From Tianweitania sp. UT-5YL-CI-8 (GTDB lineage: Bacteria > Pseudomonadota > Alphaproteobacteria > Rhizobiales > Rhizobiaceae): a stretch of DNA of 64,000 nt. The position numbers and the translations under genes are program-made. A model generated the notes under the pieces. The model saw only the letters and a program-made list of their open reading frames with translations. It was not told where the DNA came from and made no database searches. The stretch is taken from NCBI RefSeq assembly GCF_030010215.1, contig NZ_JASCRR010000006.1, forward strand, positions 186,001 through 250,000. The letters run 5' to 3'. The first letter of the stretch is position 1; the number at the start of each line of letters is the position of its first letter. Below, one piece after another: positions 44,085 through 53,125 of the stretch.

Positions 44085-44783
44085 ATGATCGATTTGCCCG
44101 GACCGTCCCTGCCCATGATCCTTCGCGCCCGCACGACCTTCCTGGCTTCAACGGCCACGGCATTGCTGCTTTCCACCGTGCCGGCTCAGGTGCATCCGCA
44201 TGTCTTCGCCGAAGGCCGGCTCGACATCGTGCTCAATGCCGATGGAAAAACCGTGAAATCACTGCGTCACCTCTGGCGATTCGATGACCTGTTTTCCAGC
44301 ACCGTGCTGATGGAGTTCGACAAGAACAGCGACCTCAAGCTGGACGACACCGAGCTTCAGGAAGTCTCCCAGACGGTTTTCGATTCCATCGGCGAGTTCA
44401 ACTATTTCCAGATCGTGACCCAGGACGGCAAGGACGTGGCCATGAAGCCGCCGGCGCAACTCATGGCCAACTATGAAAAGGATCAGCTCATCATCCTGTT
44501 CGAGTCCGAACCGAAGGAACCGCTGGCGCTAACCGGCAAAGTGACATTCGGCGTCTACGACCCGACCTTCTACACGGCCATCGAATTCCTCGAAGACGAA
44601 ACCATGAAGGTGGACGGCCTTCCTGCAGCGTGCAGTCAGGCGGTGGTGCGTCCCGATCCCGACGAGGCCATCGCCCAGAACCAGAGCTCACTGACCGACG
44701 CGTTTTTCAACGATCCCGCCGGAACCGACATGAGCAAGATATTCGCCACCAGGCTGGAAGTGACCTGCAAGGCCGAGGGCTGA
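44085..44783 (+). CDS. DUF1007-family periplasmic protein of a nickel/cobalt system
   Basis: 232 residues. A signal peptide is predicted from the hydrophobic stretch near residues 16-34 ('FLASTATALLLSTVPAQ'), then 'HPHVF', which starts the mature DUF1007 domain and could bind metal. 'WRFDDLFSS' and 'FYDPTFYT' (here 'GVYDPTFYTA') are family blocks. Such proteins are encoded with NicO-type nickel/cobalt transporters, as here, 4 bases upstream. The start could be ATG 44085 or 44115; TTG 44076 is also in frame. Confidence 0.82.
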   Translation: MIDLPGPSLPMILRARTTFLASTATALLLSTVPAQVHPHVFAEGRLDIVLNADGKTVKSLRHLWRFDDLFSSTVLMEFDKNSDLKLDDTELQEVSQTVFDSIGEFNYFQIVTQDGKDVAMKPPAQLMANYEKDQLIILFESEPKEPLALTGKVTFGVYDPTFYTAIEFLEDETMKVDGLPAACSQAVVRPDPDEAIAQNQSSLTDAFFNDPAGTDMSKIFATRLEVTCKAEG

Positions 44784-44787
44784 TACG

Positions 44788-45834
44788 GTGAACACCAAGA
44801 AGACGACAATCCGGGCGATCTTCGCCCTGATCGCCATCAGCTACGTGCTGACGCATTTTCTCGGCCATGCGCATGCGCAGAGCTCGCTCGGTATCGGCAC
44901 CAATGAGGCGACCGTACCCTCGACCGGGTTTTTCGCCGGCTGGCTGAACTGGATCAATGTCCAGCAGCAACAGTTCTACCGCGAACTCACCGGCGCCTTG
45001 AAGGCGATGCGAGACGACAGCGGCAAGCTGTGGCTTCTGGTCGGCCTGTCTTTCACCTATGGCGTGTTTCACGCCGCAGGCCCCGGCCACGGCAAAGCGG
45101 TGATCTCCTCCTACATGCTCGCCAATGAGGTCGCCCTTCGGCGGGGCATCCTGCTGTCTTTCATTTCCGCGCTGCTCCAAGGTCTGGTCGCAATCGTTCT
45201 GATGGCGGTCGCCTACCTCGCCTTGCGCGGCACATCGGTCTCGATGACCAACGCCACATGGTTCCTTGAGACGGTGAGCTATGCGCTGATCGCCGCCTTT
45301 GGCGCTTGGCTGCTCTGGAGCAAGGCCGCGCCGCGCCTCAAGGGCCTGTTCGGCGGCGCGCCCGCCTACAGCCTCTCCGCAGCCCATGTCCACACGGCGT
45401 CCTGCAATCACGGCCTTCTGTTTGAAGAACCGCAGGGAAAAAGCGGCAGCACCTTTGTCTGCGCCAGTTGCGGCCATTCCCATGCACCAGACCCCGCTCT
45501 CCTGTCCGGCGAGCAGTTCGACTGGAAATCGGCGTGGTCGGCAATCGTCGCGGTAGGGCTTCGACCCTGCAGCGGGGCGCTGATCGTGCTGAGTTTCTCG
45601 TTCCTAAACGGCCTTTGGCTGGGCGGCTTTCTCTCCGTCCTCGCCATGTCGATCGGCACGGCGATCACCGTTTCTATCCTGGCGATCATGGCGGTCACCG
45701 CCAAGAATTGGGCGGTGGCCTTCGCCGGCGACGGCCGCGCCGGCAACCGCATTCACGCCGCCATCGAAATCGGCGGAGCCGCTCTGGTGATGTTGCTGGG
45801 CCTGACCCTGCTGGCAGCAAGCCTGCAGGCGTAA
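44788..45834 (+). CDS. NicO-family nickel/cobalt exporter (RcnA-like)
   Basis: 348 residues with about six to seven membrane segments. The family block 'FHAAGPGHGKAVISSYML' near residue 91 holds the metal-conducting His/Gly motif, and a second copy is near 'VGLRPCSGALIVLSF' (251). A long central loop is metal-ligand rich: 'AHVHTASCNHG' near 194 and 'CASCGHSHAP' near 223. Predicted to export nickel or cobalt. GTG start, 4 bases after the DUF1007 gene. I see no RcnR-type regulator beside it. Confidence 0.88.
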   Translation: MNTKKTTIRAIFALIAISYVLTHFLGHAHAQSSLGIGTNEATVPSTGFFAGWLNWINVQQQQFYRELTGALKAMRDDSGKLWLLVGLSFTYGVFHAAGPGHGKAVISSYMLANEVALRRGILLSFISALLQGLVAIVLMAVAYLALRGTSVSMTNATWFLETVSYALIAAFGAWLLWSKAAPRLKGLFGGAPAYSLSAAHVHTASCNHGLLFEEPQGKSGSTFVCASCGHSHAPDPALLSGEQFDWKSAWSAIVAVGLRPCSGALIVLSFSFLNGLWLGGFLSVLAMSIGTAITVSILAIMAVTAKNWAVAFAGDGRAGNRIHAAIEIGGAALVMLLGLTLLAASLQA

Positions 45835-45925
45835 AGGCTCATCTTATACTCAGCCGCCCGCATCTGGAAATGACCAGTTAAACGTGCTATTCAGAGAACC
45901 ATTGTTGATGCTCGGGAGTGGTCTT

Positions 45926-46174
45926 ATGGCCCATATCGTTTTGGCGGAGATGACAGCCAGCGTTTCCGAACTGAAGAAGAATCCGATGGGAACGGTGGCG
46001 GCTGGCGAGGGCGCCGCTGTGGCAATCCTCAATCGCAACGAGCCGGCCTTTTATTGCGTTCCCGCTCGGACCTATGAAGCAATGCTGGAACGGCTGGAAG
46101 ATATCGAACTCAACGCCATCGCGGATTCGAGAGCAGGCGAGCCTGTTCTGAAGGTCTCCCTGGATGACCTATGA
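45926..46174 (+). CDS. Type II antitoxin (Phd/RelB-like)
   Basis: 82 residues. 'ASVSELKKNPMGTV' near residue 10 and 'AVAILNRNEPAFYCVPARTYEAMLERLEDIEL' after it (three parts) match the Phd/YefM antitoxin fold, which neutralises and represses. The downstream toxin overlaps it by 11 bases, the standard antitoxin-first order. The start ATG 45926 is chosen over 45884 because homology begins there. Confidence 0.85.
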   Translation: MAHIVLAEMTASVSELKKNPMGTVAAGEGAAVAILNRNEPAFYCVPARTYEAMLERLEDIELNAIADSRAGEPVLKVSLDDL

Positions 46175-46445
46175 GCTTGGCTTTCTCGACGCAGCCCTGA
46201 AGGAATGGCGAAAGCTCGACCGCAACACCCGCGAACAGTTCAAGAAGAAGCTCGCCGAGCGCTGCGAGAATCCGCACGTGCCGTCAGCCAAGCTGTCCGG
46301 CAGCAACAACCGTTACAAAATCAAGCTGAGAGGCCCAGGCTATCGCCTTGTTTATGAAGTTCGAGACCGAGAAATTCTTGTCGTGGTCATTGCCGTCGGC
46401 AAGCGAGAACGGGGCGAGGCCAACAAAACAGCGGATCGGCGGTGA
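46164..46445 (+). CDS. Type II toxin, RelE/ParE family
   Basis: 93 residues of the RelE fold: 'ALKEWRKLDRNTREQFKKKL' near residue 11 (two parts), 'KIKLRGPGYRLVYEV' near 53 and 'VVVIAVGKRERGE' near 75. RelE cleaves ribosome-bound mRNA; the conserved basic residues Lys, Arg and the 'GYRLVYEV' strand are present. It is immediately coupled to the antitoxin. It lies in ordinary chromosomal DNA, not next to a mobile element. Confidence 0.85.
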   Translation: MTYELGFLDAALKEWRKLDRNTREQFKKKLAERCENPHVPSAKLSGSNNRYKIKLRGPGYRLVYEVRDREILVVVIAVGKRERGEANKTADRR

Positions 46446-46469
46446 CGACCCCGCAGTCTCAGCATGGCC

Positions 46470-46679
46470 TCAGCGACCGTTCTTGGCACGTTGGCTGCGG
46501 CCGCGCAGCCAGAAGACACCGAAGAAGGCGATGACGAACAGCACGGCGACGCCGCCGGCCGCGATGGTGGAGACATTGCCTACCGCCAGCATGATGCTGG
46601 GCAGATAGTACGCCAGAACACCGAAAATGATGAGGAACCAGGCCGCTGCCACGGCAGCGCGTCGCGTATCGCGGTCCAT
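46470..46679 (-). CDS. Small two-helix membrane protein
   Basis: 69 residues with two hydrophobic segments (about 10-30 and 36-56) and a basic tail 'RGRSQRAKNGR'. I do not recognise a family. It may be a small inner-membrane stabiliser, but this is guesswork. The longer frame (to 46823) has no good start or homology pattern; the shorter start is chosen. Convergent with the toxin gene. Confidence 0.5.
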   Translation of the reverse strand: MDRDTRRAAVAAAWFLIIFGVLAYYLPSIMLAVGNVSTIAAGGVAVLFVIAFFGVFWLRGRSQRAKNGR

Positions 46680-46734
46680 TATGGCGTCACCGGTTTGAAA
46701 AGCGTCACTGCATTGTCCTTTCGCCCGCGAAGGT

Positions 46735-47421
46735 TCAGCCACCGAACTCTGCGCGGAAATCCTCGAGGCGCCGCTTCTGGCGACCCTCATCGTCGAAATT
46801 CGCCGGATCGAGCCAAGCCTCATAGGCTTGTTTCAGCGCCGGCCATTCCTTGTCGATGATCGAATACCACGCCGTGTCGCGGTTTTCACCCTTCACGATC
46901 AGATGCTGGCGGAAAACGCCCTCGAAGCTGAAGCCGAAGCGTTCCGCTGCCCGCTTCGAGGGCTCGTTGCGGTTGTTACACTTCCATTCGTAGCGGCGGT
47001 AGCCGAGATCGTCGAAGACATAGCGCGCAAACAGGAACTGCGCCTCCGTGGCCGCCGGCTTTCGCGCAACGATGCTGCCCCAAAGAATGTTGCCGATTTC
47101 GATGACGCCATAGGTTGCGTCGATCCGCATCAGCGTCTGGCGACCGGCAATCGTGCCGCTCGCCTTGTCGATGACGACAAAAAACAGCGGGTCTTCACTG
47201 GCTGCCACCTTGTCCAGCCAAGGCTGGAACGCCTCGCGGCTTTCCGGCGGCGTTTCGAACAGCCAGCGGAAGCGGCTGTCGGCATCCTGGGCAGTGGCAA
47301 CGGCATAAAGCCCGTCGCCATGCAGCGCCGCATCCAGCGGTTCGAGCCTGACATAGCGGCCTTCCAGCACTGTGCGGGCCGGGCGTGGACGCGGCGTCCA
47401 ATTCGCGAGATTCTCCGTCAT
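46735..47421 (-). CDS. GNAT-family acetyltransferase (RimJ/RimL type)
   Basis: 228 residues of the RimJ/RimL subgroup: 'GRYVRLEPLDAALHGD' near residue 21, then 'IGNILWGSIVARKPAATEAQFL' (two parts, near 113) and 'YRRYEWKCNNRNEPSKRAAERFGFSFEG' (three parts, near 140-167), the acetyl-CoA and substrate blocks. These acetylate protein N-termini, spermidine-like amines or antibiotics; the target is unknown. Confidence 0.87.
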   Translation of the reverse strand: MTENLANWTPRPRPARTVLEGRYVRLEPLDAALHGDGLYAVATAQDADSRFRWLFETPPESREAFQPWLDKVAASEDPLFFVVIDKASGTIAGRQTLMRIDATYGVIEIGNILWGSIVARKPAATEAQFLFARYVFDDLGYRRYEWKCNNRNEPSKRAAERFGFSFEGVFRQHLIVKGENRDTAWYSIIDKEWPALKQAYEAWLDPANFDDEGRQKRRLEDFRAEFGG

Positions 47422-47504
47422 GCCAGGGCTCCATTCCATTGACTTAAGCCGCTAGCACCGTCCACAAACCGCGTCGAGGAAACAGAACCAGGGAGAACCG
47501 ACCG

Positions 47505-48698
47505 ATGCTCCACACCATCGCCGCCTTTAATCGTCTCGGCGAGGAAAATGCCTTTGCCGTGCTGGCGCGCGCCACAGCACTTGCCCAGCAAGGCCGCGAC
47601 ATCATCAATCTGGGCATCGGGCAGCCGGATTTCAAAACCCCGAACCATATCGTCGAAGCCGCCATCAAGGCGCTGCGCGACGGCCATCATGGCTATACCC
47701 CCGCCAACGGTCTTCTGGCCACCCGCGAGGCGGTGGTCCGCCGCACGCTGACGACCACCGGCATCGAAGTCTCGCCCGACGATGTGATGATCATGCCCGG
47801 CGGCAAGCCGACCATGTTCGCGGCCATCCTGATGTTCGGCGAACCTGGCGCCGATATCCTTTACCCGGACCCCGGCTTTCCCATCTATCGCTCGATGATC
47901 GAATATACAGGTGCAAGTCCCGTCCCGGTGCCGATGCGCGAGGAAAACGGCTTTGCCTTTTCGGCCGAGGAAACGTTGTCGCTGATCACGCCGCAGACCC
48001 GGCTCTTGATCCTCAACTCGCCAGCCAACCCAACCGGCGGGGTGACGCCGCGCGCCGAGATCGAAAAGCTGGGGAAGGGGCTGGAGGCACATCCGCATGT
48101 CGCTGTTTTGTCGGATGAGATCTACGACGTCATGACCTATGACGGCGAACGGCACTGTTCGCTGCTGCAGTTTCCCGAAATCCGCGACCGGCTGATCGTC
48201 CTTAACGGCTGGTCGAAGACCTGGGCCATGACCGGCTGGCGCATGGGCTGGTCGATCTGGCCGAACAAGGCCGAAACCGGCAATCTCGGCGACAAGGTGC
48301 GCAAGCTCGCGGTCAATTGCTGGTCCTGCGTCAACGCGCCGAGCCAGTTCGCCGGCATCGCCGCGATCGACGGCACGCAGGGCGAGGTCGAGGGTATGAT
48401 GAAGGCCTTCGACAGGCGCCGGAAGCTGGTGGTCGAGGGGCTGAACACCCTGCCTGGCGTCTCCTGCATCACCCCAAAGGGCGCCTTCTACGCCTTCCCG
48501 AACATTGCCGGGACCGGCTGGAAAGCCAAGAAACTGGCGTCAGCCCTGCTGGACGAGGCTGGCGTGGCGCTGATCGGCGGTCCCGACTTCGGTATCCTCG
48601 GCGAAGGCTATATCCGCCTCTCCTACGCAAACTCCGAAGAGAACATCCTGCGCGCGCTGGAAAGGATCGAAATCTTTCTTGAGAAACAGGGAGCCTGA
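47505..48698 (+). CDS. PLP-dependent aminotransferase, class I/II
   Basis: 397 residues of the aspartate-aminotransferase superfamily. 'NLGIGQPDFKTP' near residue 35, 'LILNSPANPTGGV' near 167, 'LSDEIYDVMTYDG' near 205 and the PLP Lys in 'NGWSKTWAMTGWRMGW' near 243 are the family blocks. It most resembles the aspartate/aromatic or kynurenine-type group; the substrate is not determined. It is convergent with the SDR gene at 7 bases. Confidence 0.92.
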   Translation: MLHTIAAFNRLGEENAFAVLARATALAQQGRDIINLGIGQPDFKTPNHIVEAAIKALRDGHHGYTPANGLLATREAVVRRTLTTTGIEVSPDDVMIMPGGKPTMFAAILMFGEPGADILYPDPGFPIYRSMIEYTGASPVPVPMREENGFAFSAEETLSLITPQTRLLILNSPANPTGGVTPRAEIEKLGKGLEAHPHVAVLSDEIYDVMTYDGERHCSLLQFPEIRDRLIVLNGWSKTWAMTGWRMGWSIWPNKAETGNLGDKVRKLAVNCWSCVNAPSQFAGIAAIDGTQGEVEGMMKAFDRRRKLVVEGLNTLPGVSCITPKGAFYAFPNIAGTGWKAKKLASALLDEAGVALIGGPDFGILGEGYIRLSYANSEENILRALERIEIFLEKQGA

Positions 48699-48705
48699 CG
48701 GCTGA

Positions 48706-49461
48706 TCAACCCCGGCCGACGAAAGGCATTTTCGTCGCCATGACGTTCATGAACAGGACGTTGGTGTCGAGCGGCAGGCCCGCCATGTAGACAACTGCCT
48801 CGGCGACCCGCTCGACATCGATCAGCGGTTCGACCGCGATGCTGCCATTGGCCTGGGGAACGCCGGTGGCCATCTTCGAGGCCAGTTCCGTCATCGCATT
48901 GCCGATATCGATCTGGCCGCAGGCGATGTCGAACTGCCGTCCGTCCAGCGCCAATGACTTGGTGAGGCCTGTAATGGCATGCTTTGTCGTGGTGTAGGGC
49001 ACCGAACCGGGACGCGGTGCATGCGCGGAAATGGAGCCATTGTTGATGATCCGCCCGCCCATAGGCTGTTGCCGGCGCATGGCGCCGAAAGCGGCTCGAG
49101 CGCAGAGGAAGGAACCGGTCAGATTGGCAGCCAGCACATCGTCCCAGATATCGACGGGGATTTCGTCGATGAGGGCGGTCTTGTAGCCTCTGCCCGCATT
49201 GTTGAAGAGCAGGTCCACGCGGCCGAACATCTCGGTCACCTCGGCGAACATCGCCTCGACCTGTTCGGCGTTGCCGACATCGCAGGAAATCGCGACCGCC
49301 TTGGCTTTCGCAGGTCCTGCATCGGCGACCGCCATGTCCAGCACGTGCTTTCTGCGTCCACAGAACACCGTGTTCCAGCCGGCATGCAGCAAGGCAATGG
49401 CGACGGCCTTGCCGATACCGCTGCCTGCCCCGGTAACGATGGCTGTCTTGGCTGTGGTCAA
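48706..49461 (-). CDS. Short-chain dehydrogenase/reductase
   Basis: 251 residues: 'TGAGSGIG' near residue 10, 'LLFNNAGRG' near 84, Ser in 'NNGSISAH' and the catalytic 'YTTTK' near 156. A classical SDR with NAD(P) binding; the substrate is unknown. The late 'MNVMATKMPFVGRG' C-terminus is characteristic of a subgroup found next to aminotransferases. Minus strand, convergent with the aminotransferase. Confidence 0.87.
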   Translation of the reverse strand: MTTAKTAIVTGAGSGIGKAVAIALLHAGWNTVFCGRRKHVLDMAVADAGPAKAKAVAISCDVGNAEQVEAMFAEVTEMFGRVDLLFNNAGRGYKTALIDEIPVDIWDDVLAANLTGSFLCARAAFGAMRRQQPMGGRIINNGSISAHAPRPGSVPYTTTKHAITGLTKSLALDGRQFDIACGQIDIGNAMTELASKMATGVPQANGSIAVEPLIDVERVAEAVVYMAGLPLDTNVLFMNVMATKMPFVGRG

Positions 49462-49530
49462 AATACGAACTCCGCGCTTTTGCCACCCTTACAAGGTGGC
49501 GGCAGGCTTTGACCAGCCGGTCACGCAAAA

Positions 49531-49554
49531 TGGGCGGTCATTTGCGACCGCCCA
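49531..49554 (-). terminator. Terminator for the DUF533 gene
   Basis: Perfect 9-bp stem (tgggcggtc with gaccgccca) and a 6-base loop. On the minus strand it is followed by TTTTG, so it ends transcription arriving from 49653. Confidence 0.65.
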
Positions 49555-49652
49555 ATGTCGAACCTGCTTGGGAGGGGAGCCGATCCGATTAAGAAAATGA
49601 TGCGCCCGTTAGGTTAATGAAATCCTAACACGCAACCGGATCGGTTTTCCGT

Positions 49653-50390
49653 TCACCAAGGCGAATTGGCAGGAACTGCTGCCTTTGCCGTTGAGACCGT
49701 GGCGTCGACGTGGTCGACCAGCGCGTCGGGCAGTTGCAACCGGCCCGCGAGCAGATCGAGATATCCACGCTCGGCGCGGGTGTCGCTGTCAATCGCAAGC
49801 CGGGAGGCAGTATAGAGTTCGATCTTCTGTTCCTCCGTCTTGGCCGCTGCCACCAGCGCGTCAACGTCGACCGGAGCTTCAAGCTCCTTGATCAGGAACT
49901 GCTCGGCTTCTGAGCCCATGCCCAGCAAGCCGAGACGTTCGGCGATCTTCTGGCGTTCCTCATCGTCGATATGCCCATCGGCCTTGGCCGCGGCGATCAT
50001 CGCGCGCACGATGGTCAGCGAGAATTCGGCCTCGCCCTGCGGCGCCTGCTGCGGATGGAAGCCGTTATCGGAAGGCGGCGGCAGCAACTCCGGCTCCCTG
50101 GCGACCTGCTCGGGCGCATTGATGTCCTGTGGGGACTTGCCCGCCTGATAATTCTGGTAGGCCTTATAGGCGAGACCGGCAATCGCAGCGAGACCGCCCA
50201 TCTTGACGGCGGTTCCCGTCATCTTCCGGCCGGTGCCGGTGCCAAGCAGAACGGCTGCGAGAGCACCTGCCGCCAGAGGATTGTCCTTGGCCATCTTCAC
50301 CGCGCCGCTTGCCTTGTCGCGAACCGTACCCTGGGTTCCAGGAACCTGTGAGCCAAGCAGATCGTCAAGCAGTTTCTTGGGGTCGAACAT
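49653..50390 (-). CDS. DUF533/TerB-like inner-membrane protein
   Basis: 245 residues. An N-terminal region with a hydrophobic, Gly/Ala-rich segment (about 38-76) is followed by a charged Pro/Gln linker. A C-terminal TerB-like helical domain follows ('TIVRAMIAAAKADGHIDDEERQKI', two parts, near 125-147), in which acidic residues could bind metal. DUF533 (YebE) is widespread in proteobacteria and its role is unknown. A terminator follows 98 bases after its stop. Confidence 0.83.
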   Translation of the reverse strand: MFDPKKLLDDLLGSQVPGTQGTVRDKASGAVKMAKDNPLAAGALAAVLLGTGTGRKMTGTAVKMGGLAAIAGLAYKAYQNYQAGKSPQDINAPEQVAREPELLPPPSDNGFHPQQAPQGEAEFSLTIVRAMIAAAKADGHIDDEERQKIAERLGLLGMGSEAEQFLIKELEAPVDVDALVAAAKTEEQKIELYTASRLAIDSDTRAERGYLDLLAGRLQLPDALVDHVDATVSTAKAAVPANSPW

Positions 50391-50472
50391 CAGCGTCTCC
50401 AGCCTAGAAGGTTAGTGTCCTGGTGAGGTAGGGCGCTGAAGGTGACAATACAATGATGTCGGGCAGATGAGT

Positions 50473-51396
50473 TCAGGTGCCGATGTGAGGCTTGGTACCG
50501 CGCGCTTCGGCGAGTTCGACCTGACGCTGGCGTTCGGCATAACGGGCACGGTCCTCGTCGGTCCGGGCATCGAAGCAATGCGGACATGATATGCCGGCCT
50601 CGAATTTCGGCGATAGCTTTTCCGCCGGAACCAGCGGATGGCGGCAGGCGCGGCACAGTTCCGCCTCGCCCTCGACAAGACCGTGTGAGACCGAAACGCG
50701 CTCATCGAAGACGAAGCATTCGCCCTGCCAAAGGCTGTCCTCAGCCGGCACTTCCTCGAGATATTTCAGAATACCGCCCTTGAGGTGGAAGACGTCGTCG
50801 ATGCCGAGCGACCGCACATAGGCCGTTGCCTTTTCGCAGCGGATGCCGCCGGTGCAGAACATCGCCACCTTGCGGCCTTCGAGCTCGTCGCGGTGCTGTT
50901 CGACCCAGGCGGGAAAATCGCGAAAACTTTTCGTCTGCGGATCGAGCGCGTTGCGGAAGGTACCGATGGACACCTCGTAGTCGTTGCGGGTGTCGATGAC
51001 GACGGTTTCGGGATCGGCGATCAAAGCGTTCCAGTCGCCCGCATCGACATAGGCGCCTTTGCCTTCGAGCGGATCGAGACCTTCGACCCCCATGGTGACG
51101 ATCTCCCGCTTCAACCGCACCTTCATCCGGTGAAACGGCATTTCCTCGGCGGAACTGAACTTCAGTTCCAGACCCGGGAACTCGGGCTGGGCTTGAAGGA
51201 AATCGATCAGCTCGGCGATGGCCGTCTCGCTGCCCGCAACCGTGCCGTTGATGCCTTCGCGCGCCAGAAGCAGCGTACCCTTGATGCCGCGCGAACAGCA
51301 CACTTCTGCAAGCGGCGTCTTCAGCGCCTCGAAGCGATCGAGACGACAGAACTTGTAAAGCGCGGCAACGCGGAAGGTCGGTGTTGGTGGATTCAT
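50473..51396 (-). CDS. trhO: tRNA uridine(34) hydroxylase TrhO
   Basis: 307 residues. An N-terminal ferredoxin-like domain ('[10 protein letters not shown]' pattern here '[11 protein letters not shown]') precedes a rhodanese domain with the active-site Cys181 in '[11 protein letters not shown]'. A C-terminal Cys-rich patch ('CRACRHP', 'CPHCFDAR') can bind zinc. TrhO hydroxylates wobble uridine of tRNAs to ho5U in an oxygen-dependent manner. The full-length match to the YceA/TrhO family is clear. Confidence 0.93.
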   Translation of the reverse strand: MNPPTPTFRVAALYKFCRLDRFEALKTPLAEVCCSRGIKGTLLLAREGINGTVAGSETAIAELIDFLQAQPEFPGLELKFSSAEEMPFHRMKVRLKREIVTMGVEGLDPLEGKGAYVDAGDWNALIADPETVVIDTRNDYEVSIGTFRNALDPQTKSFRDFPAWVEQHRDELEGRKVAMFCTGGIRCEKATAYVRSLGIDDVFHLKGGILKYLEEVPAEDSLWQGECFVFDERVSVSHGLVEGEAELCRACRHPLVPAEKLSPKFEAGISCPHCFDARTDEDRARYAERQRQVELAEARGTKPHIGT

Positions 51397-51569
51397 GCGG
51401 CAACGCCCTAACCCCTCGCGAAGACAGTTTCAAGGGACGCAAATTGGATGAGCAAATCCAACGGCTTGGCGCGATATCCGGGCGGGCATTGAACATCCCG
51501 GCCAAGAAGTTTCATCAACAGCTTCCGGTTCGGTGCGAAAATCCTGTTCACGCAACGGGAGCAACACGC

Positions 51570-52274
51570 ATGTTTACGCAGGAACTGATCCGGGAACTGA
51601 GCCAGATAGCCAAGGACAACGGGCTGGAGGCGGCAGCGCTGCTGGCCGTGATCGCGGTGGAAAGCGCCGGCAGGCTGTTTGCCATCGTCGACGGCCGCAA
51701 CGAACCGCTGATCCGCTTCGAAGGTCATTATTTCGACAGGCGGCTTTCGGACGCCAACCGGGAAAAAGCGCGCAGGGCGGGGCTATCTTCCCCCAGGGCC
51801 GGCGGCGTCGCCAACCCGCGCACGCAGGCGGCGCGCTGGCGCCTGTTGCACGCTGCCGCAGCCATCGACCGCAAGGCTGCATACGAATCCACCTCATGGG
51901 GGCTTGGGCAAGTCATGGGTGCGCATTGGTCATGGCTTGGCTACGGCACCATCGACGCGTTCGTGGCGGAAGCACGCAGCGGCGCGGCCGGACAGGCGCG
52001 GCTGATGATCCGTTTCATGAAAAAAAACGGTCTGGACGCAGCACTGCGCAGACATGATTGGGAGGCCTTTGCGCGCGGCTACAACGGGCCGGGATACAAG
52101 GCGAACGGCTATCACACCAAGATGGCTGCCGCCTATAAGAACTACAGCGCGCTCAAAGCCCCGGCCTCTCCGGCTCCTGAAAAGCAGCCTGTCCCCATGC
52201 GGAAGGCTACCTCGCCGCGCGAAACGAGAACCCTGTTCTCCTGGCTGCGCCACGTGTTCACAGCCCGCGCATGA
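51570..52274 (+). CDS. N-acetylmuramidase-family lysozyme (DUF3380), orphan
   Basis: 234 residues. The muramidase domain (about 5-185) opens '[20 protein letters not shown]', with candidate catalytic Glu in 'AVIAVESAG' near 30. '[11 protein letters not shown]' near 50, '[11 protein letters not shown]' (here '[11 protein letters not shown]') near 110 and '[16 protein letters not shown]' near 165 are the conserved blocks of phage-type endolysins. There is no signal peptide, holin or other phage gene near it. A C-terminal tail of about 45 residues is rich in Pro and basic residues. A lysis enzyme isolated in the chromosome between trhO and eda suggests a prophage or gene-transfer-agent relic that is still intact. 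Confidence 0.8.
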   Translation: MFTQELIRELSQIAKDNGLEAAALLAVIAVESAGRLFAIVDGRNEPLIRFEGHYFDRRLSDANREKARRAGLSSPRAGGVANPRTQAARWRLLHAAAAIDRKAAYESTSWGLGQVMGAHWSWLGYGTIDAFVAEARSGAAGQARLMIRFMKKNGLDAALRRHDWEAFARGYNGPGYKANGYHTKMAAAYKNYSALKAPASPAPEKQPVPMRKATSPRETRTLFSWLRHVFTARA

Positions 52275-52354
52275 TGGGCCGCGAGCGTGGACTTGGAGGG
52301 GAGCCTCTGTTAAATCGGTTAGATAGTGTTGACACAAATAGACCCGGAAACGCC

Positions 52355-52996
52355 ATGACAAGCAAGACCGAACGACTGCTTTCCCTTCTCGACGGCCAGC
52401 CCGTCATCCCGGTGCTGAAAATCGACCGCGCCGCCGACGCCGTTCCGCTGGCGCGCGCACTAGCCAAGGGCGGGCTGAGAGCCATCGAGATCACGCTGCG
52501 CACGCCCGAAGCGCTGGAAGCAATCCGCCGTGCAGCCGGAGAGGTGGAAGAAGCCATCGTCGGCGCGGGCACCATTCTAGAACCGCGTCAATTCGAGGAG
52601 GCAGTGGCTGCCGGATCGAAATTCATTGTCAGCCCCGGTGTCACCCAGAACCTGCTGAGCGCGGCAGCCGCAAGCGAAGTGCCGCTACTGCCCGGCGCGA
52701 TCACGCCAGGCGAGATCATGGCCGCGCGCGACGCCGGTCTGGACTTCCTGAAATTCTTCCCCGCCGAACAAGCCGGCGGCGTGGCTTTTCTCAAGGCGCT
52801 TTCCTCGCCGATCCAGGACGTCAAATTCTGCCCAACCGGCGGCGTCAGCGCAAAGAACGCCAAGGACTATCTCAGCCTTCCCAACGTGATCTGCGTCGGC
52901 GGATCATGGGTCGCACCGGACGATCTGGTCAAAGCCGGAGACTGGGACGCCATCGAAGCCCTTGCGCGCGAAGCCAGCGGCTTGCGCAAGGTCTGA
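52355..52996 (+). CDS. eda: 2-dehydro-3-deoxyphosphogluconate (KDPG) aldolase
   Basis: 213 residues, TIM-barrel class I aldolase. '[14 protein letters not shown]' near residue 48, 'VGAGTI' near 74, the Schiff-base Lys in 'FLKFFPAE' near 132 and 'CPTGGVS' near 157 are the KDPG-aldolase motifs. It ends the Entner-Doudoroff route to pyruvate and glyceraldehyde-3-phosphate. Usual partners edd and zwf are not beside it. The ribosome-binding site (ggaaa) is weak. Confidence 0.94.
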   Translation: MTSKTERLLSLLDGQPVIPVLKIDRAADAVPLARALAKGGLRAIEITLRTPEALEAIRRAAGEVEEAIVGAGTILEPRQFEEAVAAGSKFIVSPGVTQNLLSAAAASEVPLLPGAITPGEIMAARDAGLDFLKFFPAEQAGGVAFLKALSSPIQDVKFCPTGGVSAKNAKDYLSLPNVICVGGSWVAPDDLVKAGDWDAIEALAREASGLRKV

Positions 52997-53002
52997 CCGC
53001 TA

Positions 53003-53103
53003 CAGCATCGGCCCGAAAATCGGAATCGATTTCGGAAAGCATGATGCTTGGATTCAATAAGTTAGAGCGTCCTTTGTGCGTCCGAATGAACGCACGGCGC
53101 TCC
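53003..53103. repeat. Rhizobial intergenic palindromic repeat
   Basis: An element with an inverted repeat around cgaaaatcggaatcgatttcg and a hairpin arm gtgcgt (53076) / acgcac (53090) inside gagcgtc ... gcgctc. I recognise it as a type of repeat common between genes in this group. A short fragment of its 'tagagcgtcct' end recurs at 34350 just after gbpR. Confidence 0.6.
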
Positions 53104-53125
53104 AAGCAGCTCTACAAACAAAAAG

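Noticed and set aside
52329-52334. TTGACA upstream of eda as a -35 element
   Set aside because: The start codon is only about 20 bases downstream, leaving no room for a -10 box and leader.
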